The position numbers and the translations under genes are program-made. The notes beneath the pieces are model-generated. The model saw only the letters and a program-made list of their open reading frames with translations, searched no databases and was not told where the DNA came from. A stretch of 64,000 nt of DNA, taken from contig NC_072791.1 of NCBI RefSeq assembly GCF_028583425.1, positions 32,371,368-32,435,367 on the forward strand, in the 5' to 3' direction. Shown piece by piece: positions 50,094 to 60,845 of the stretch (its first letter is position 1; each line of letters begins with the position of its first letter). Source of the DNA: Eublepharis macularius. Taxonomy: Eukaryota; Chordata; Lepidosauria; Squamata; Eublepharidae.

Positions 50094-51230
50094 CTGTAAA
50101 GAGAATGTGTTTTTCAGAAAATATTCATTTTTATTATATTCTTAACGGTCTCAGGGGTTTAATATGGGAAAGGCTAGACGTTTAAATATAGATTCCAAAT
50201 TAGCTATATTTTATTAAACAGAAGTCCATGACATGCCACCATACTAGCATGTAGGGTTGCCAACAGATCTGGAACAAAATGCCCTGTCCTTTTAACAGAG
50301 GTTTAATTAGACGATGTTATTTACCTCCATGCCATGAAAAGCTTCAGCTGCCCATTTCCAAATATTAAAGGGGCATGACATTTTCCTCCAGGCCTGATGG
50401 CAAACCTACTGGCAAGACCAAGAAATGGACATCAGGATGGGCCCATGCAGACAGAAGTAAGCTTGATCCTGATTGTCTTGGGTTACTGGTGGCTGGAACC
50501 AGGTTCGTCCCTTGTATCACTTTGCTTTCTCCCTCATAAATGGATGTTTGCCATTGACTCCCAAAAAAGCAAAGGATGTACTCACCACAGTACCTGAATG
50601 CAAAACGTGCACTTCACATCCAACACAAGGTGGCTGGATAAGCATTGATGGGATCCTTAAAAGTAAGAGTGGGTGTAAATATTCATGAATAATGCATCAC
50701 TAAGGGCAGAGTGCCCATGTATAAGCCCTATCAATTGTAATGATAGACATTTTACGAATAATAAAGACTTTTCTTGAAATGCAAACACTTCTCAACAGCT
50801 TTTACCAAAACTTGTCCTATCTATTTTGCTGCATTTTATATTAGCAAATAAAAATACAGTTAAGCACACATTTCACATGCTGTTACAACTATGAAAAAGG
50901 AAACCTTTCAGAGTAATCTCTAAGTTAACAAAAATCAAATATGTCTATTTAGATTAGTGAGGAAGAAGTCAAACAGATACACAAGGCTGGCTCAACAAAA
51001 ATAAAGCTAAAGTCAAGGATGCAACATGAAGGAACAAACTACCCAGTGCAACCCATTATAATAGGCATACTCCTAGTCGATTAGCCAATCAGCTCAAAAA
51101 AAAATCAACTTCAAACTAATTGCAACAATTTCCAAAAAGACTGGAAATATACATGTTTAAAAATCTGCTGCAACCAGCCCCCTCCCTGAAAATTAGAAAT
51201 AATTTAATGATTTTTCCACAATCTGGGTTT
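50094..51230. other. CPSF2 5' UTR intron, upstream part
   Basis: A TAGGGTTGCCAAC start at 50252 marks a partial copy of the repeat seen at 54769 (to about 50400). The remainder is AT-rich without assignable elements. Confidence 0.45.
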
Positions 51231-51239
51231 CTTTGCATT

Positions 51240-51316
51240 GGGGTTGGAATGTCCTAGTTTGATCCGGGAGTCCCGAAGTCAAATCCCTACTCAGCCATGA
51301 AGCTCACTAGGTAGCC
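51240..51316 (+). repeat. tRNA-SINE head fragment
   Basis: TGTCCTAGTTTGATCCGGG, then CCCTACTCAGCCATGAAGCT, then a T-run. Only the head and part of the core are left. Confidence 0.55.
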
Positions 51317-51334
51317 TTTTTTTTTAACTGTTTC

Positions 51335-51430
51335 TCATATATTTTATTTTATTTATTACTTACTTAGAAAATGTATGTATGTATTTATTTATGTATTTAT
51401 TTACTTTATTTATTACTTATTTAGAAAATG
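51335..51430. repeat. TATT/TGTA simple-sequence region
   Basis: Repeated ATTTATT, TTACTTA and TGTATGTA units, probably an expanded LINE tail that runs into the sequence at 51440. Confidence 0.7.
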
Positions 51431-51439
51431 TATTTGCTA

Positions 51440-51960
51440 CCATTCCAGAGGTACTCAAGAGGGCTCACAAAATAAAGAAGTGCAATAAAATCATACAACC
51501 ACTGCGTAAGAACAGCATAAAGCTTAAAATAATGCTCATAGAGCAATCCACAGGGTAGAAACAGATCATAAGGCAAGTAAAAAAAAATTCAACCCCTCAA
51601 ATAAATGCCTGGCTTAAAAGAAATGTTTTGGCCTTACACCTAAAGGATAGAAAGGCAGGCATCAAGTGAGCCTCAAGGGGCAGGACATTCTAGAGTTATG
51701 GTGCCACCACTGAAAAAGCCCCATTTCTGGTTGCCATTTGCTTTAATATTCCAGAATTATGTCTGGAAACAGCTGGGCAGCTAGTGTGGATCTTTCAGCA
51801 CATGGGTATATGATCTATGTGTCTTGCCTATACAGAGATTCAAATAAATAGGTCAGAATTTTTGTTTAATAATTACCAGCTAACTGAATGCTAAGATACG
51901 TCCCAGAGATACTGCAGGAGCATATCTGGCTGTGGCTGAGAAGGTGTGAAATCTAGTTGA
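51440..51960 (-). repeat. LINE 3'-region-like dispersed repeat
   Basis: Contains GGTACTCAAGAGGGCTCACA and CCACCACTGAAAAAGCCCCA, with shorter similarity (GGGGCCACAACATAGAAGGC) at 42460. It resembles the non-coding 3' region of a squamate LINE in minus orientation. It adjoins the RT fragment at 52199 and may be the same element. Confidence 0.5.
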
Positions 51961-52198
51961 GTCTAGCCAAGAAAAAAGTTCTTTGATATTTGAGAGAAGT
52001 CAAATAAAATAAGAAGCAATGGTAAGAGGAGGTATGAGACTAAAAACAGCCTAGAACATACTCTATGAGCCTTGCCAAGAGTCAACTGATGATCTAATGG
52101 CTCTACTACTCTATCTAAGGATAGTCTAGCAGCCCATTGGCCAACAGACAAGAGAAATTGAGGGGAAAGCCCTAAAAAAAAAGTTTAGTTTCAAGTAT

Positions 52199-52582
52199 TT
52201 AATCCAGCAATGCGAAACACCAATGCGAAACACAAGACCTAAACGTAAAAGAAAAAACCACTCGTACCCTCAGCAAATAAGATCTTGTCTGAGATCTTGA
52301 AAAAACCATAACTAGGTTTTTCAAATCTATCAAACCCTCTCCCGTGCAATAGTTCTGAAATGTTTTTAGCAATCTACGCAGACATACAGGCAATCCAGCT
52401 AAAAGGACAACTTTGTCTCCATAGGGTAATAGTGAGATCTGATTGGTAGCAAGAACAAGGGCATGAGAATTCACTGCTGGTAAGGCTCCTGCAAGATCAT
52501 TCAGAGAGAGATAGATAAGCAGAATGGTGGCCAACAGGCAATCGTGCTTCTCTCTCCTGGACAGAGGGATGCCCATTCCCAT
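52199..52582 (-). mobile_element. Non-LTR retrotransposon RT fragment (palm motif)
   Basis: The minus strand reads PYGDKVVLLAGLPVCLRRLL, then KTFQNYCTGEGLIDLKNLVM. In related LINEs this is LLYADDAVLLSRTPIGLKRLL followed by YC-EE-L-INY-KTKIMVF. The YADD box has decayed to YGDK. It appears to belong to the same family as the fragment at 11196. Confidence 0.7.
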
Positions 52583-53900
52583 TGCGCATCAAGGCAACAA
52601 CAAACAACAAGCAATAGGATTAATAAACAACTGCTGGATTAAATACTAAAGCCTGTGATTGATGGAAGACGCATAGAGTTTCACCCAGATACAGTCAAAT
52701 GCAGCCTTTCTACCAGAACTGGCCTAGCAACAATGCACCTTGTTTGGGGCAACTAAATTCCATTGACTGAATCTACAAAGACCAAATTTACATGGATCAG
52801 GGAACAGGGCTAGTTCTCTGGCCAAGCCATTCAAGCATCCACTTAGAGCAACACTGTAAGGGCACCTACATACTGCAAAAGTCCAGCTCACTCCCAGCCA
52901 TCAGCAACACAGGAGACAAATGGAAGCACTTTGAAGTGTTCCTCAAGCATTTCTATGCCTGCTTTCATATGGCAATGGTTTTTCATTGAACTCTTGTTGT
53001 TGCTGCTATGAATGCAAAAGCGTTACATTCACAATAGCAACAAAGCATCCACAGAGTTTTCCTTGCAATTTTCCTTGTCTCAGGCTGCTGTGGCTGCCAT
53101 CCCACACCTCTGAACGTACTTTCACACACTCTTAAAATTGGCAATTGCTCAACTGCTATAACACTATAATGAACTATTCTTAGGACCTACTGCTTAATTC
53201 CAAGCTTTCTCTTTTATTAAAAAAAACCTAGCCCTTTTGTTGTGGAGGTATAAGTGGAAAGATGTAGATATGTAACGAAAAGGGCTAGGAACTTCTCTTT
53301 AAAAATGAATTGTGGGAATTCAGAGGAACCAGAAGATCACTGCAATAGATTATTATACTGCTATAGCAATCTAGTAATTGCTGATTCCTTCCTGCCCTCC
53401 CCCCCAAGCTCCAAAACAGCCCTTTGGCAGTGTGGCAGGGAAAATGGCACAAATGAGGGGCTCAGGGAAGGAAAATGCAACAAAGTGAGCAGGAACTTGG
53501 GGAATGTGCACCTTCTTGTCCAGACCTCCAAATAATGCATTTGGTCTGTGATCTTCCCAAAAAGATCAGAGAAAAACAAGATATGGAAAGTCCACACCAG
53601 GGACGGGAATGATTAGATCACAACATTGTGTAGATGCTTCCCACCACCCCAAGTGCTGCAGTTTGGTAGCCAGGAGAAAGAACACCTATGTGGAAGCAGC
53701 GGCCAGTCTAACATTCATTTGAAAAACGTATTATCTGTCCCCATCACATGCCTTGGTACGCACAATTTAGATGTCCCTGAACCCTCAGTATGTTTTTTCG
53801 TGGAGTTTAATTGACCTCGCTCTTTTGTAAGCTAGAACAGGAAGGCAGCTTTGCATTTGTACTCAGTCTAAAAAAAATCCATGCAGTTCTGCAGAGAATC
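52583..53900. other. CPSF2 5' UTR intron, nothing recognised
   Basis: No repeat head or conserved coding segment identified. Confidence 0.45.
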
Positions 53901-54121
53901 AGAACTGAAACAAACACCCCCGTCACGTAATGTGGGAAAGTGAGCTCTGCCTAGTCGACACGGAAGAGATTCCCCGTTTTCACACGTATCCAGCATCTCC
54001 GTCTCAGAAGTCTCCCAAGAAAGCGGGAACTGGTGATGAGGGATGTTTTTCCAAAGAGCGTCTGGATAAATATAGGAAGACAGGAAGCCGCTCAGGCCCC
54101 TCGATCCACTGTTGCCCTTAC

Positions 54122-54260
54122 CTGTGCAGCAAACCCCTCGTTAACCCCCAGCACCTAAACCTACTGAAGGGACAAGGGGAAAGAAGAAAGCGCGACCCTC
54201 TTCAGCCGCACTCCGCTCTTCCCTCAGCTGCCGCCATTTTGAGCGAAAGGAACGAGACAG
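54122..54260 (-). other. CPSF2: CPSF2 non-coding exon 1 (inferred)
   Basis: A strong minus-strand donor GCACAG|GTAAGG ends the exon at 54122. The start is not fixed; the YY1-type site at 54230-54241 is usually just downstream of the start site, which puts it near 54250-54290. It would splice to 50093. Confidence 0.6.
54230..54241 (-). promoter_or_regulatory. YY1 binding site
   Basis: GCCGCCATTTTG on plus is CAAAATGGCGGC on minus, a match to the YY1 consensus in the orientation expected just inside the 5' UTR of CPSF2. Confidence 0.65.
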
Positions 54261-54299
54261 CAAGCGCCGCCAAGCGAGGAAGAGGGAACGAAGGGCGAA

Positions 54300-54575
54300 G
54301 TGGGCTGTACCATTAGCGCAGCCGAGAGGGAGAGGAGCCTGAGGGAAAGCGGCATATTCATTAAGGCGATTAGGTTTATTTGTCACCTCGTATAGTGTGA
54401 ATAACAAAAAAGTGAGAGCCAGGAGAGGGAAATTTCTTTTTTTCTTTCTTTCTCCCCCCCCGCTCGCTTGGATTAATGGTTCCTCCCGACTTCGTCGCTC
54501 TGCTTGGTGATTTCTTTTGGTAGTGCCCTTGGTTGGTCTGGAAGGGGTTGAAGTAGCGCGGCTAGGCCTTGATCG
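54300..54575 (+). other. NDUFB1: NDUFB1 non-coding exon 1 (inferred)
   Basis: A donor GATCG|GTAAGG closes the exon at 54575. The 5' end is only bracketed by the promoter. It would splice to the acceptor at 57248. Confidence 0.5.
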
Positions 54576-54768
54576 GTAAGGAGAGGTGGACTAAGGGAGG
54601 AAAGAGTGCAAAATCTGGGGGTGGGCAATAGGGAAAAAGCAATACAAGGAAGGTGTTTTTTTTATTTAATGCAGTCCGTTTTTAGCGTTAAATGCATGAA
54701 ATCGTAGCAGGAGTTATGCTGGATCCGAGCAGACGGGCAAGTAATCCAGCATTCTGTAGCCCACCAAC

Positions 54769-54935
54769 TAGGGTTGCCAACTCTGGGTTGGGAAATTCTT
54801 GGAGATTTTGAGGTAGTGCCTGGAGGTGCTGGGGTTTAAGAAGAGGGGACTCAGCAGGGTATAGTGCTATTGTCCACTCTCCGAAGCTGCCATTTTCTCC
54901 AGGAGAACTGATCTCTAGTCTGGAGATCAGTTATT
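54769..54935 (+). repeat. TAGGGTTGCC-family dispersed repeat in NDUFB1 intron 1
   Basis: Starts TAGGGTTGCCAACTCTGGGT and ends with CTGGAGATCAG preceded by TTTTCTCCAGGAGAACTGAT. It is the best preserved copy of this family in the window. Confidence 0.65.
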
Positions 54936-54939
54936 TTTA

Positions 54940-55262
54940 TTTATTTACGTTATTTATAGTCTGCCTTTCTCACCGGGACTCAAGGCAGATTACACAGTGT
55001 AAGTATAGTCAATTTCAAAGCTATTTCAGTAGACAATGTCATAGGGTATATTAATAACTGCTTATATACTGTTCTTCAAGACTTATTAGTGCCCCACTTA
55101 GAGTGGGGAACAAAGTTAGTGTTATTATTATTCCCAGAATGCATATGGGGAGGTTGTGCTGACCTGAGTGGCCTACTGAAGGCCACCTACTAAACTTATG
55201 GTAATAGTGGGATTCGAACCAGCTGAGTGCTGATTCACATCCTAGTAACTATGCCATACCAA
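54940..55262 (-). repeat. LINE-tail plus SINE-like block
   Basis: 54940-55020 is a tail of the type TTATAGTCTGCCTTTCTCAC. 55058-55262 carries a diverged SINE core and head (GTGGGATTCGAACCAGCTGA, then ACTATGCCATACCA). Confidence 0.6.
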
Positions 55263-57163
55263 TTGTTGCCATACCAAAGCCTTGGCTAAGCCACTCCTCT
55301 CAGTCCCAGTTCCCCAGCTTGTATTGTGGGGATAATAATAACACTGACTTTGTTCACTACTCAGAGTGCGGCACTAATCTGTTTAGAAGAGTTAAGTGCA
55401 GTTATTATTACTATGTGCAAATACCTAACAGAGGCTTACTGTATCAAAGCTGCTACATATGTGAGTTGCCTAACACATCTGCTGCAGATTGTTTTCTGTG
55501 TAAGAATTTTGTTTGTGTATAGTGTCCAACCCCAATCTATTTCATAAAAAATAAATCCCTTTGTATTTACTGGAGTTTACAGCTAGGTAAATGTGCATGG
55601 GATTGAAGCCATAAAAGCACTTAGGATGTTAAAGTTTTCTCTAATAACAACTAATTTTGGGAACTGATTTTGAAAGGGGCCATCATTTTCACCTGTTAGG
55701 CCAGAAAGGGCCTAACAGTAACGTTAGCTGTACCCATTGGGTGGGATCCTGTGGAAAAGATCCATGCCTGCAAGAGGGAGGGGTGATTTTTGCTGATTTC
55801 TCCCTACAACATTAGCTCTCCAGCTCCTCCCTGGTGCTGCTCTCCTGGTGTCATGCACCCTTCAAGAGAAACATTTTGGGAGGCATTTCAGGCTGTCATG
55901 GGAAGGGGAGCCAAGGAAGAATTGCTTCTAAGTAATGATTTACTCTCCATGCAAGCCAATACCTGGTAAAGGGCTTTTTACTCCTCTTTCCACAATGTGA
56001 ACAGGACATTGGTAGAGAGAGATCTGCTGTTAGGCATTTCAGCTGTTCTTTACCATTTTCTTTGCAATGGGAGTGAGGGGATTAGCCTTCTGTCAACCTC
56101 CTAGAGGGTTAGGAAGTGGCTAAGGGGCATCATGGTACCTGTTCAATGATGCTTGTGACTGGATGGGCAACCACTAGAGCAGAGATCTTTGACGTGGTGC
56201 CTACAGATGTGTTTGGGGTGCCCGTTTCTTCCTTCTTCCAAAGCATCTCAGTCCTAGCTTCACCTCACTGGAATAGGATGTGCTCAGAAGAGCCTAAGAG
56301 ATATCTCCTTAACATCTGGATTACCCACTGAGAAACAGCTGCCTCCATTCTAGGGAGACACTTTGCTTGAAACCTTCCCACATACTGCGATTAGCCCAAG
56401 GCTCAATGGAATGCATTTTGTGATTGGCAGTGCCTCCCCCCATGTCAGCTATTTTGTGGCGACTCCCATTAACTGTTCTCAAAATTTTAAGTGTTCACAG
56501 AAACAATAATGTTGGGACTCCTACACTAGAGGCTGTTTCCTTCTCAGCCTCCCGTTGCCTGAGTGTAGCAGACAGTTTAACAAGGTTCAGCTTATTGGAT
56601 GCCTTAATGAAAGCTGCACAAATTTATTTAGAGTTATAGATCTTTTTTGCCCAGAAACCAAGGCATCCAGAACAGTTGCAGCCCAAACCTGCAAAGGTTC
56701 AGTGTTATTCAATGGGACCTACTCCCAAGTAAATGAACATAAGATCAGGATTTGGGAAAGACGGCTTCTAGTCCAGAGCTGGGCAAATTATAGCCTGGGG
56801 AAAATCTAGCCCTTGGGAGATTTTTATCCATCCCTCAATCTGTCTGGGACTTCAGCTGTCTCGGAAAAAGAAGTTCAAGGACCAAACACCATTGAAAGCC
56901 ACTGGCAGCGGCAGAGTGGGAAAGAGGGCCGCATCCAGTTCTTCAGCAAACCGTAACCTCCAGTGATTCCTCAGCTCAGCTGGCTTGGCCAGATATATAC
57001 ACAGGCAAGCTAGAGCTGACAGCGCTGGAAGCAGGAAGAGCCGCTGTCCAGCTTACAGCTCTCAGAAACAACTGGAGACCCAGATGTGGCCTTCTGGCCA
57101 AAAATTTCCCCACCCCTTCCTTGTTGTTTAATCACAAGTGTTTCTGCATAATAAAAATTACAA
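55263..57163. other. NDUFB1 intron 1, remaining part
   Basis: The block 55690-55960 shares short motifs with 58130-58300 (for example GGATCC...TTTTTGC...TCTC and GAAACATTTTGGGAGGCATT versus GAAAAGCATTTCAGGGGACA), hinting at an unnamed dispersed repeat. No exon is seen. Confidence 0.4.
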
Positions 57164-57248
57164 GTGACTGAATCATTTTGTGCGTATGTGTTTTGTTTGA
57201 GGCAGCTGCTTTTAATATTTATTCATTTCTGGTCCTCTGTTCTCTTAG

Positions 57249-57393
57249 TAATTATGGTGAACATCTTCCGTTTTGTGGGAGAATACTGGCCCTTGACATT
57301 GGTCCCCATTGGCTTTGTGCTAGGATGCTACTTTGACAGGCGGAATGATGAGAAGCTGGCAACTTTCAGAAACAAGAGCAAATTGTTTCAGAG
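57249..57393 (+). CDS. NDUFB1: NDUFB1 coding exon 1 (codons 1-46 and part of 47)
   Basis: NDUFB1 is a small accessory subunit of mitochondrial respiratory complex I, anchored in the inner membrane. After the acceptor TTCTCTTAG, five untranslated bases precede the ATG at 57254. The protein reads MVNIFRFVGEYWPLTLVPIG, then FVLGCYFDRRNDEKLATFRN and KSKLFQR. Residues about 11-30 form the single membrane span, and the conserved GCYxDR..DE and FRNKSxLFxR elements follow. The last codon (arginine) is split 2/1 at the donor AG|GTTAGT. The full length with exon 2 is 58 residues, as in human. Confidence 0.97.
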
Positions 57394-57540
57394 GTTAGTT
57401 ATCTGGGATAACCTCCTGTCTAAACAAACAATGCTATTTGCAGTTATCTTTGAAACAAAACCTCTGTTTTCCTGATGTATCTAATGTATATTGTTATGGT
57501 GTGTACGTATATGTGATGTGTATGTATATGTGTGGTGTGT

Positions 57541-57740
57541 GGTTGTGGTTCAAGTGCTGGACATTGCAGAGAGTGGGATTCAAGTCCCTACTCTGGCATG
57601 ATGCTCACTGGGTGACCACCTCTGTCTCTCAGCCTAACCTGACTCACAGGGTTGTTGTGAAGATAAATTGGAGGAGGGGAGAGCCATGCATGCTATCCTA
57701 TGCCCCTTGAAAGAAGGAAGATATGAAAAATAATGAAATC
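57541..57740 (+). repeat. tRNA-derived SINE in NDUFB1 intron 2
   Basis: GTGGTTCAAGTGCTGGACAT, B-box GGGATTCAAGTCCC, core GATGCTCACTGGGTGACCAC, then TCACAGGGTTGTTGTGAAGA. A minus-strand partial copy (57800-57925) follows, with ACCCAGCAAGCTTCTGTGG. Confidence 0.82.
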
Positions 57741-58367
57741 AATATAGATGTACCACGTGAAAGTCAGTATGGTATGATGAACAGAGTTCCTGGTTTAAAT
57801 GGGAGAAAAGCTGAGGAAAAGCAAATGGCCCAAGTTTACCCAGCAAGCTTCTGTGGGAGAGTGCAGACTTGAACCCGAGTCTCCTAGGTGCTAGGCCAGT
57901 ACTTAACTACTATACTATACTTACTACAGAAAGCACAAAAAAGTATTTTTAAAAGCAATTCAAAGGCTTTCTTAAAATTTATTATTACTGTTATTTTACC
58001 CACACAAGTTCTGAACTATGAATTGCTTTGAATATTGTTGGAGAGAGAAGTATAGAAGTTTTAAAATAAGAGCTGATGTTACAAAATAGTTGCTTGTTAA
58101 ATAAAATAAGCCTGAAATTACGAACTATGGGTTGGATCCAATGGAAATTCCCAGTGACAGAGGAGAATTTTTGCCTGTTCTCTCCTACCTCAGTAGACTC
58201 GTTTCTCTCAGGAAAAGCATTTCAGGGGACATTATGGGCTGCAGTGGGAGGGGTTGGATGTATTGCTCTGCTGAATGAAATCCCTTCCATCAGTGGAGAT
58301 TTTCTAGGGGGCCCAGACCTTGAAAATAATGTTGTATCTTTTGTGATCATTTATTTTCTCTTCACAG

Positions 58368-58404
58368 GGAGTTGAAACCTGGTGAAGAAGTTACATGGAA
58401 ATAA
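58368..58404 (+). CDS. NDUFB1: NDUFB1 coding exon 2 (last 11 codons)
   Basis: After the acceptor TTCTCTTCACAG the exon completes the arginine codon and encodes ELKPGEEVTWK, then TAA (58402-58404). The tail is nearly identical to human (ELQPSEEVTWK). An ATTAAA lies 31 bases downstream. Confidence 0.97.
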
Positions 58405-58434
58405 TGAACGACAGATTTAAAAAGCTTCTGTGTA

Positions 58435-58440
58435 ATTAAA
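58435..58440 (+). terminator. NDUFB1: NDUFB1 polyadenylation signal
   Basis: ATTAAA, the common variant, 31 bases after the stop codon; followed within 20-30 bases by the T/G-rich TAGTGTGTGATACCTTTGTG. Confidence 0.7.
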
Positions 58441-59160
58441 ACTGCTTATATAAATAGTGTGTGATACCTTTGTGTTATCAAATGAAACAAAACAATTTTT
58501 TTCTTGTTAGCTTCCTGTTGTTATTAGGTGACATTCCAGCCACAGTTAGCCTCTTTATTTCAATTGGGGGTGCAGTGGGTGAGGGATTTTGAGCACAGAT
58601 GTAACTTTCACATTGAAATCAAAGGGAAACATACTTAACACAAGCAAGATTGAGATTTACATCTGCCAATTCAATCTTCTCTTTGCTGTTCCCAATCAAT
58701 GTGCAATCTGGAAAATAGTATTTTAAATGTTCACATTTGTGATGCATCTGAAGTATTGCAAATTAAGCCTAAACAGTAAGGCTGGTCAAGTTCACCCTCA
58801 TTTTATATAAATAAAAATTTATTCTCTTTCTGTGATAAATTTAATTAGAATTGATTGATTGATTTTCTGTGTATCTGCCTAACAGTATTCTGGTGGTGAA
58901 ATGTCATATCCCTTTAACAGAGGCTTTTGTGATCTTAGACAGTTCCCTATATAAACCACCCCTCACCCAGCTACTACCTAGTGCTGTTGGAGTAAGGGCA
59001 CTCAATATTTATTTCATGTATATGCTGCTATTATGTAGTTACTCAGACACATTGGTTGTGACAAGACTGAATTGGGTGGGTGTGCTATTTTCCCTGAGCC
59101 TATATACATACAGCCAGCCACAGTTAAAGAGAGGGAGGGGGAGAGTTAACTTTTATTTAC
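58441..59160. other. Intergenic between NDUFB1 and ATXN3, nothing recognised
   Basis: AT-rich, no assigned repeat or exon. Confidence 0.45.
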
Positions 59161-60310
59161 AAGGTTAAAAACATTGGAGTGAATGAGTCAAACACAGGGA
59201 TAGTAGATCTTAACGTGAAATCATAATCCCAACTCTTCTGACAGTGAATGGTTACAATAGAACATTTGTCAGCAGTTAGCTATACTGCTGCTTCCTTCAG
59301 CAGAATAAAATTCTCCGTTCGCTAACACTTCTAACAGATCTCAGCTGCCAGCAGCCCCAACAGACAAAGCCCTTCATGACTTTTGTAGAGGTTCCTGGCA
59401 AGCCTGCCTAGATCCCCAGGGGGCTGGCCAGTCACATTTAGTGGTGTCAGAAGGTAAACTTCCAAAAGGCAAGATCCTCACTGCCAGGGTAATAAGCTGC
59501 CACCAGCCTCGGACTAACCACCAGGCAGGCATCCAGCCCCCAGGACACTAAACAAACAAAAGTCAGCCCTGCAAGGTAGGCACCCGGCAAGCTGAGTTCC
59601 AAAATCAATTAACCGGGTTGCATGTGACAAAGTAGCCAAAGAACTGGATTTGGATTGAAGCTACAATTCTTAATGCCTCACAAATATAAGAAAAGCTAAT
59701 TTATTAAAACTGCAAAGGCAAACAAAAATAAACACAGAAGTATGTGGAGAAGACAAAAAACTGGCTATTTAAGCTAGGCTACGTTCACTAGAAATCCCTG
59801 AACTTGTTCTGGATGGTACTTTCAGCAAGTTTCAGAGTCTAAATGAGAGCTTTAGCTCTTTTAAGTCCAGAGATCCAAAAGACAAAAGTGCAATGGTTGC
59901 CACTTAGCATAGGAATCCACCAATTGCATAGCATGCAGGAGCAAACCGTCCTCCAGTAAGGACTGTTCCCAAGGAGTAGGAACAGAAGGAAGTGCAGGTG
60001 CAAGAAGAGCTCAGAACTCCTTTCAAGGCCAGATGCGGGGCGGGAGTGGGGGGGAAGAGAACTCATCACCTCAGCTTCATAACGCTATGTGCTAACAAGC
60101 CAGGAAGGCTGGTGCCAGCCTCCATTAAGCTTTGTCCTTGAAAGCTGTTTTAGGTTTGTACCTGCGGCTCAAGGCCTCTTATCTGGCCGGAATAGATAGT
60201 GCTGACCAGTCCTAGTCTCCCAGAGGAAAAAAGAACGTCTCAAAAGCCTGACCAAAATAAACTAAAAAACAAATTGGGTAAATAAGTTTCTTTACAGCCT
60301 TGGTCCCTCA
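59161..60310. other. Intergenic, possibly repeat-derived, unassigned
   Basis: Two A/T-rich starts (TTTTATTTACAAGG at 59150, AATTTATTAAAACTGC at 59698) are followed by GC-richer stretches rich in CCAGC and GCAAG. This is reminiscent of old dispersed repeats, but I recognise no family. Confidence 0.3.
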
Positions 60311-60614
60311 TGTCTATGGGGCTGTCTCTTTCCCAATGCTCCACCATGGCAGCTTCACTTATCTGAGCAGGGCCGCCTTGAGGCGCAACCCCACAAATGG
60401 GCAAAATCAACATATGTGCACATTTTCTGTTACTCCCAATTTATGGAACACTGCCTGAAGATATCAGGAAATTTCCTTCTCCTCGCTTTCTGCAAACTGT
60501 AAAATGAGGAGGGGTTTCTTACACAGCTAATAGGCTGTGCCGTAAGGAAAAGATTCAAAGAGACACTTTGATAAGGGACAGAGGCTGTAGACTATACTAC
60601 TGTGCAGTGTTTCA

Positions 60615-60845
60615 AGTAGGCAACCATTTTGGTCTGTAGTAGAACAGCAGGATTTGAGTCTAGTGACACCTTAAGAGACCAACAAGATTATCAAGGTACA
60701 AGCTTTCAAGAATCAAAGCTCCCTTCTGGAGAATATATTGACAGGCCTATGTTACTTGTGATTTTATTTCTAAATATAAATCATTTTTGGTGCTGGTATC
60801 TAAAGAAGGGAGCTTTGACTCTTGAAAGCTTATACCCTGAAAAAT
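60615..60845. mobile_element. Penelope-like terminal fragments
   Basis: CATTTTGGTCTGTAGTAGAA, then TTCAAGAATCAAAGCTCCCT and, inverted, AAGGGAGCTTTGACTCTTGA form a foldback flanking unrelated sequence. The right end touches the BovB copy. No clear target duplication. Confidence 0.6.

Larger units (their letters stand above)
54122..54575. promoter_or_regulatory. Bidirectional promoter of CPSF2 and NDUFB1
   Basis: A CpG-containing, GC-rich island in AT-rich surroundings lies between the inferred CPSF2 exon 1 donor (minus, 54121) and the NDUFB1 exon 1 donor (plus, 54576). There is no TATA box at a plausible place. The two genes are also head-to-head in human. Start sites are inferred. Confidence 0.7.

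Noticed and set aside
53930-54407. Open frames on both strands near the CPSF2/NDUFB1 promoter
   Set aside because: They overlap inferred non-coding first exons and the promoter, and show no conserved protein. The conserved start codons lie at 50069 and 57254.
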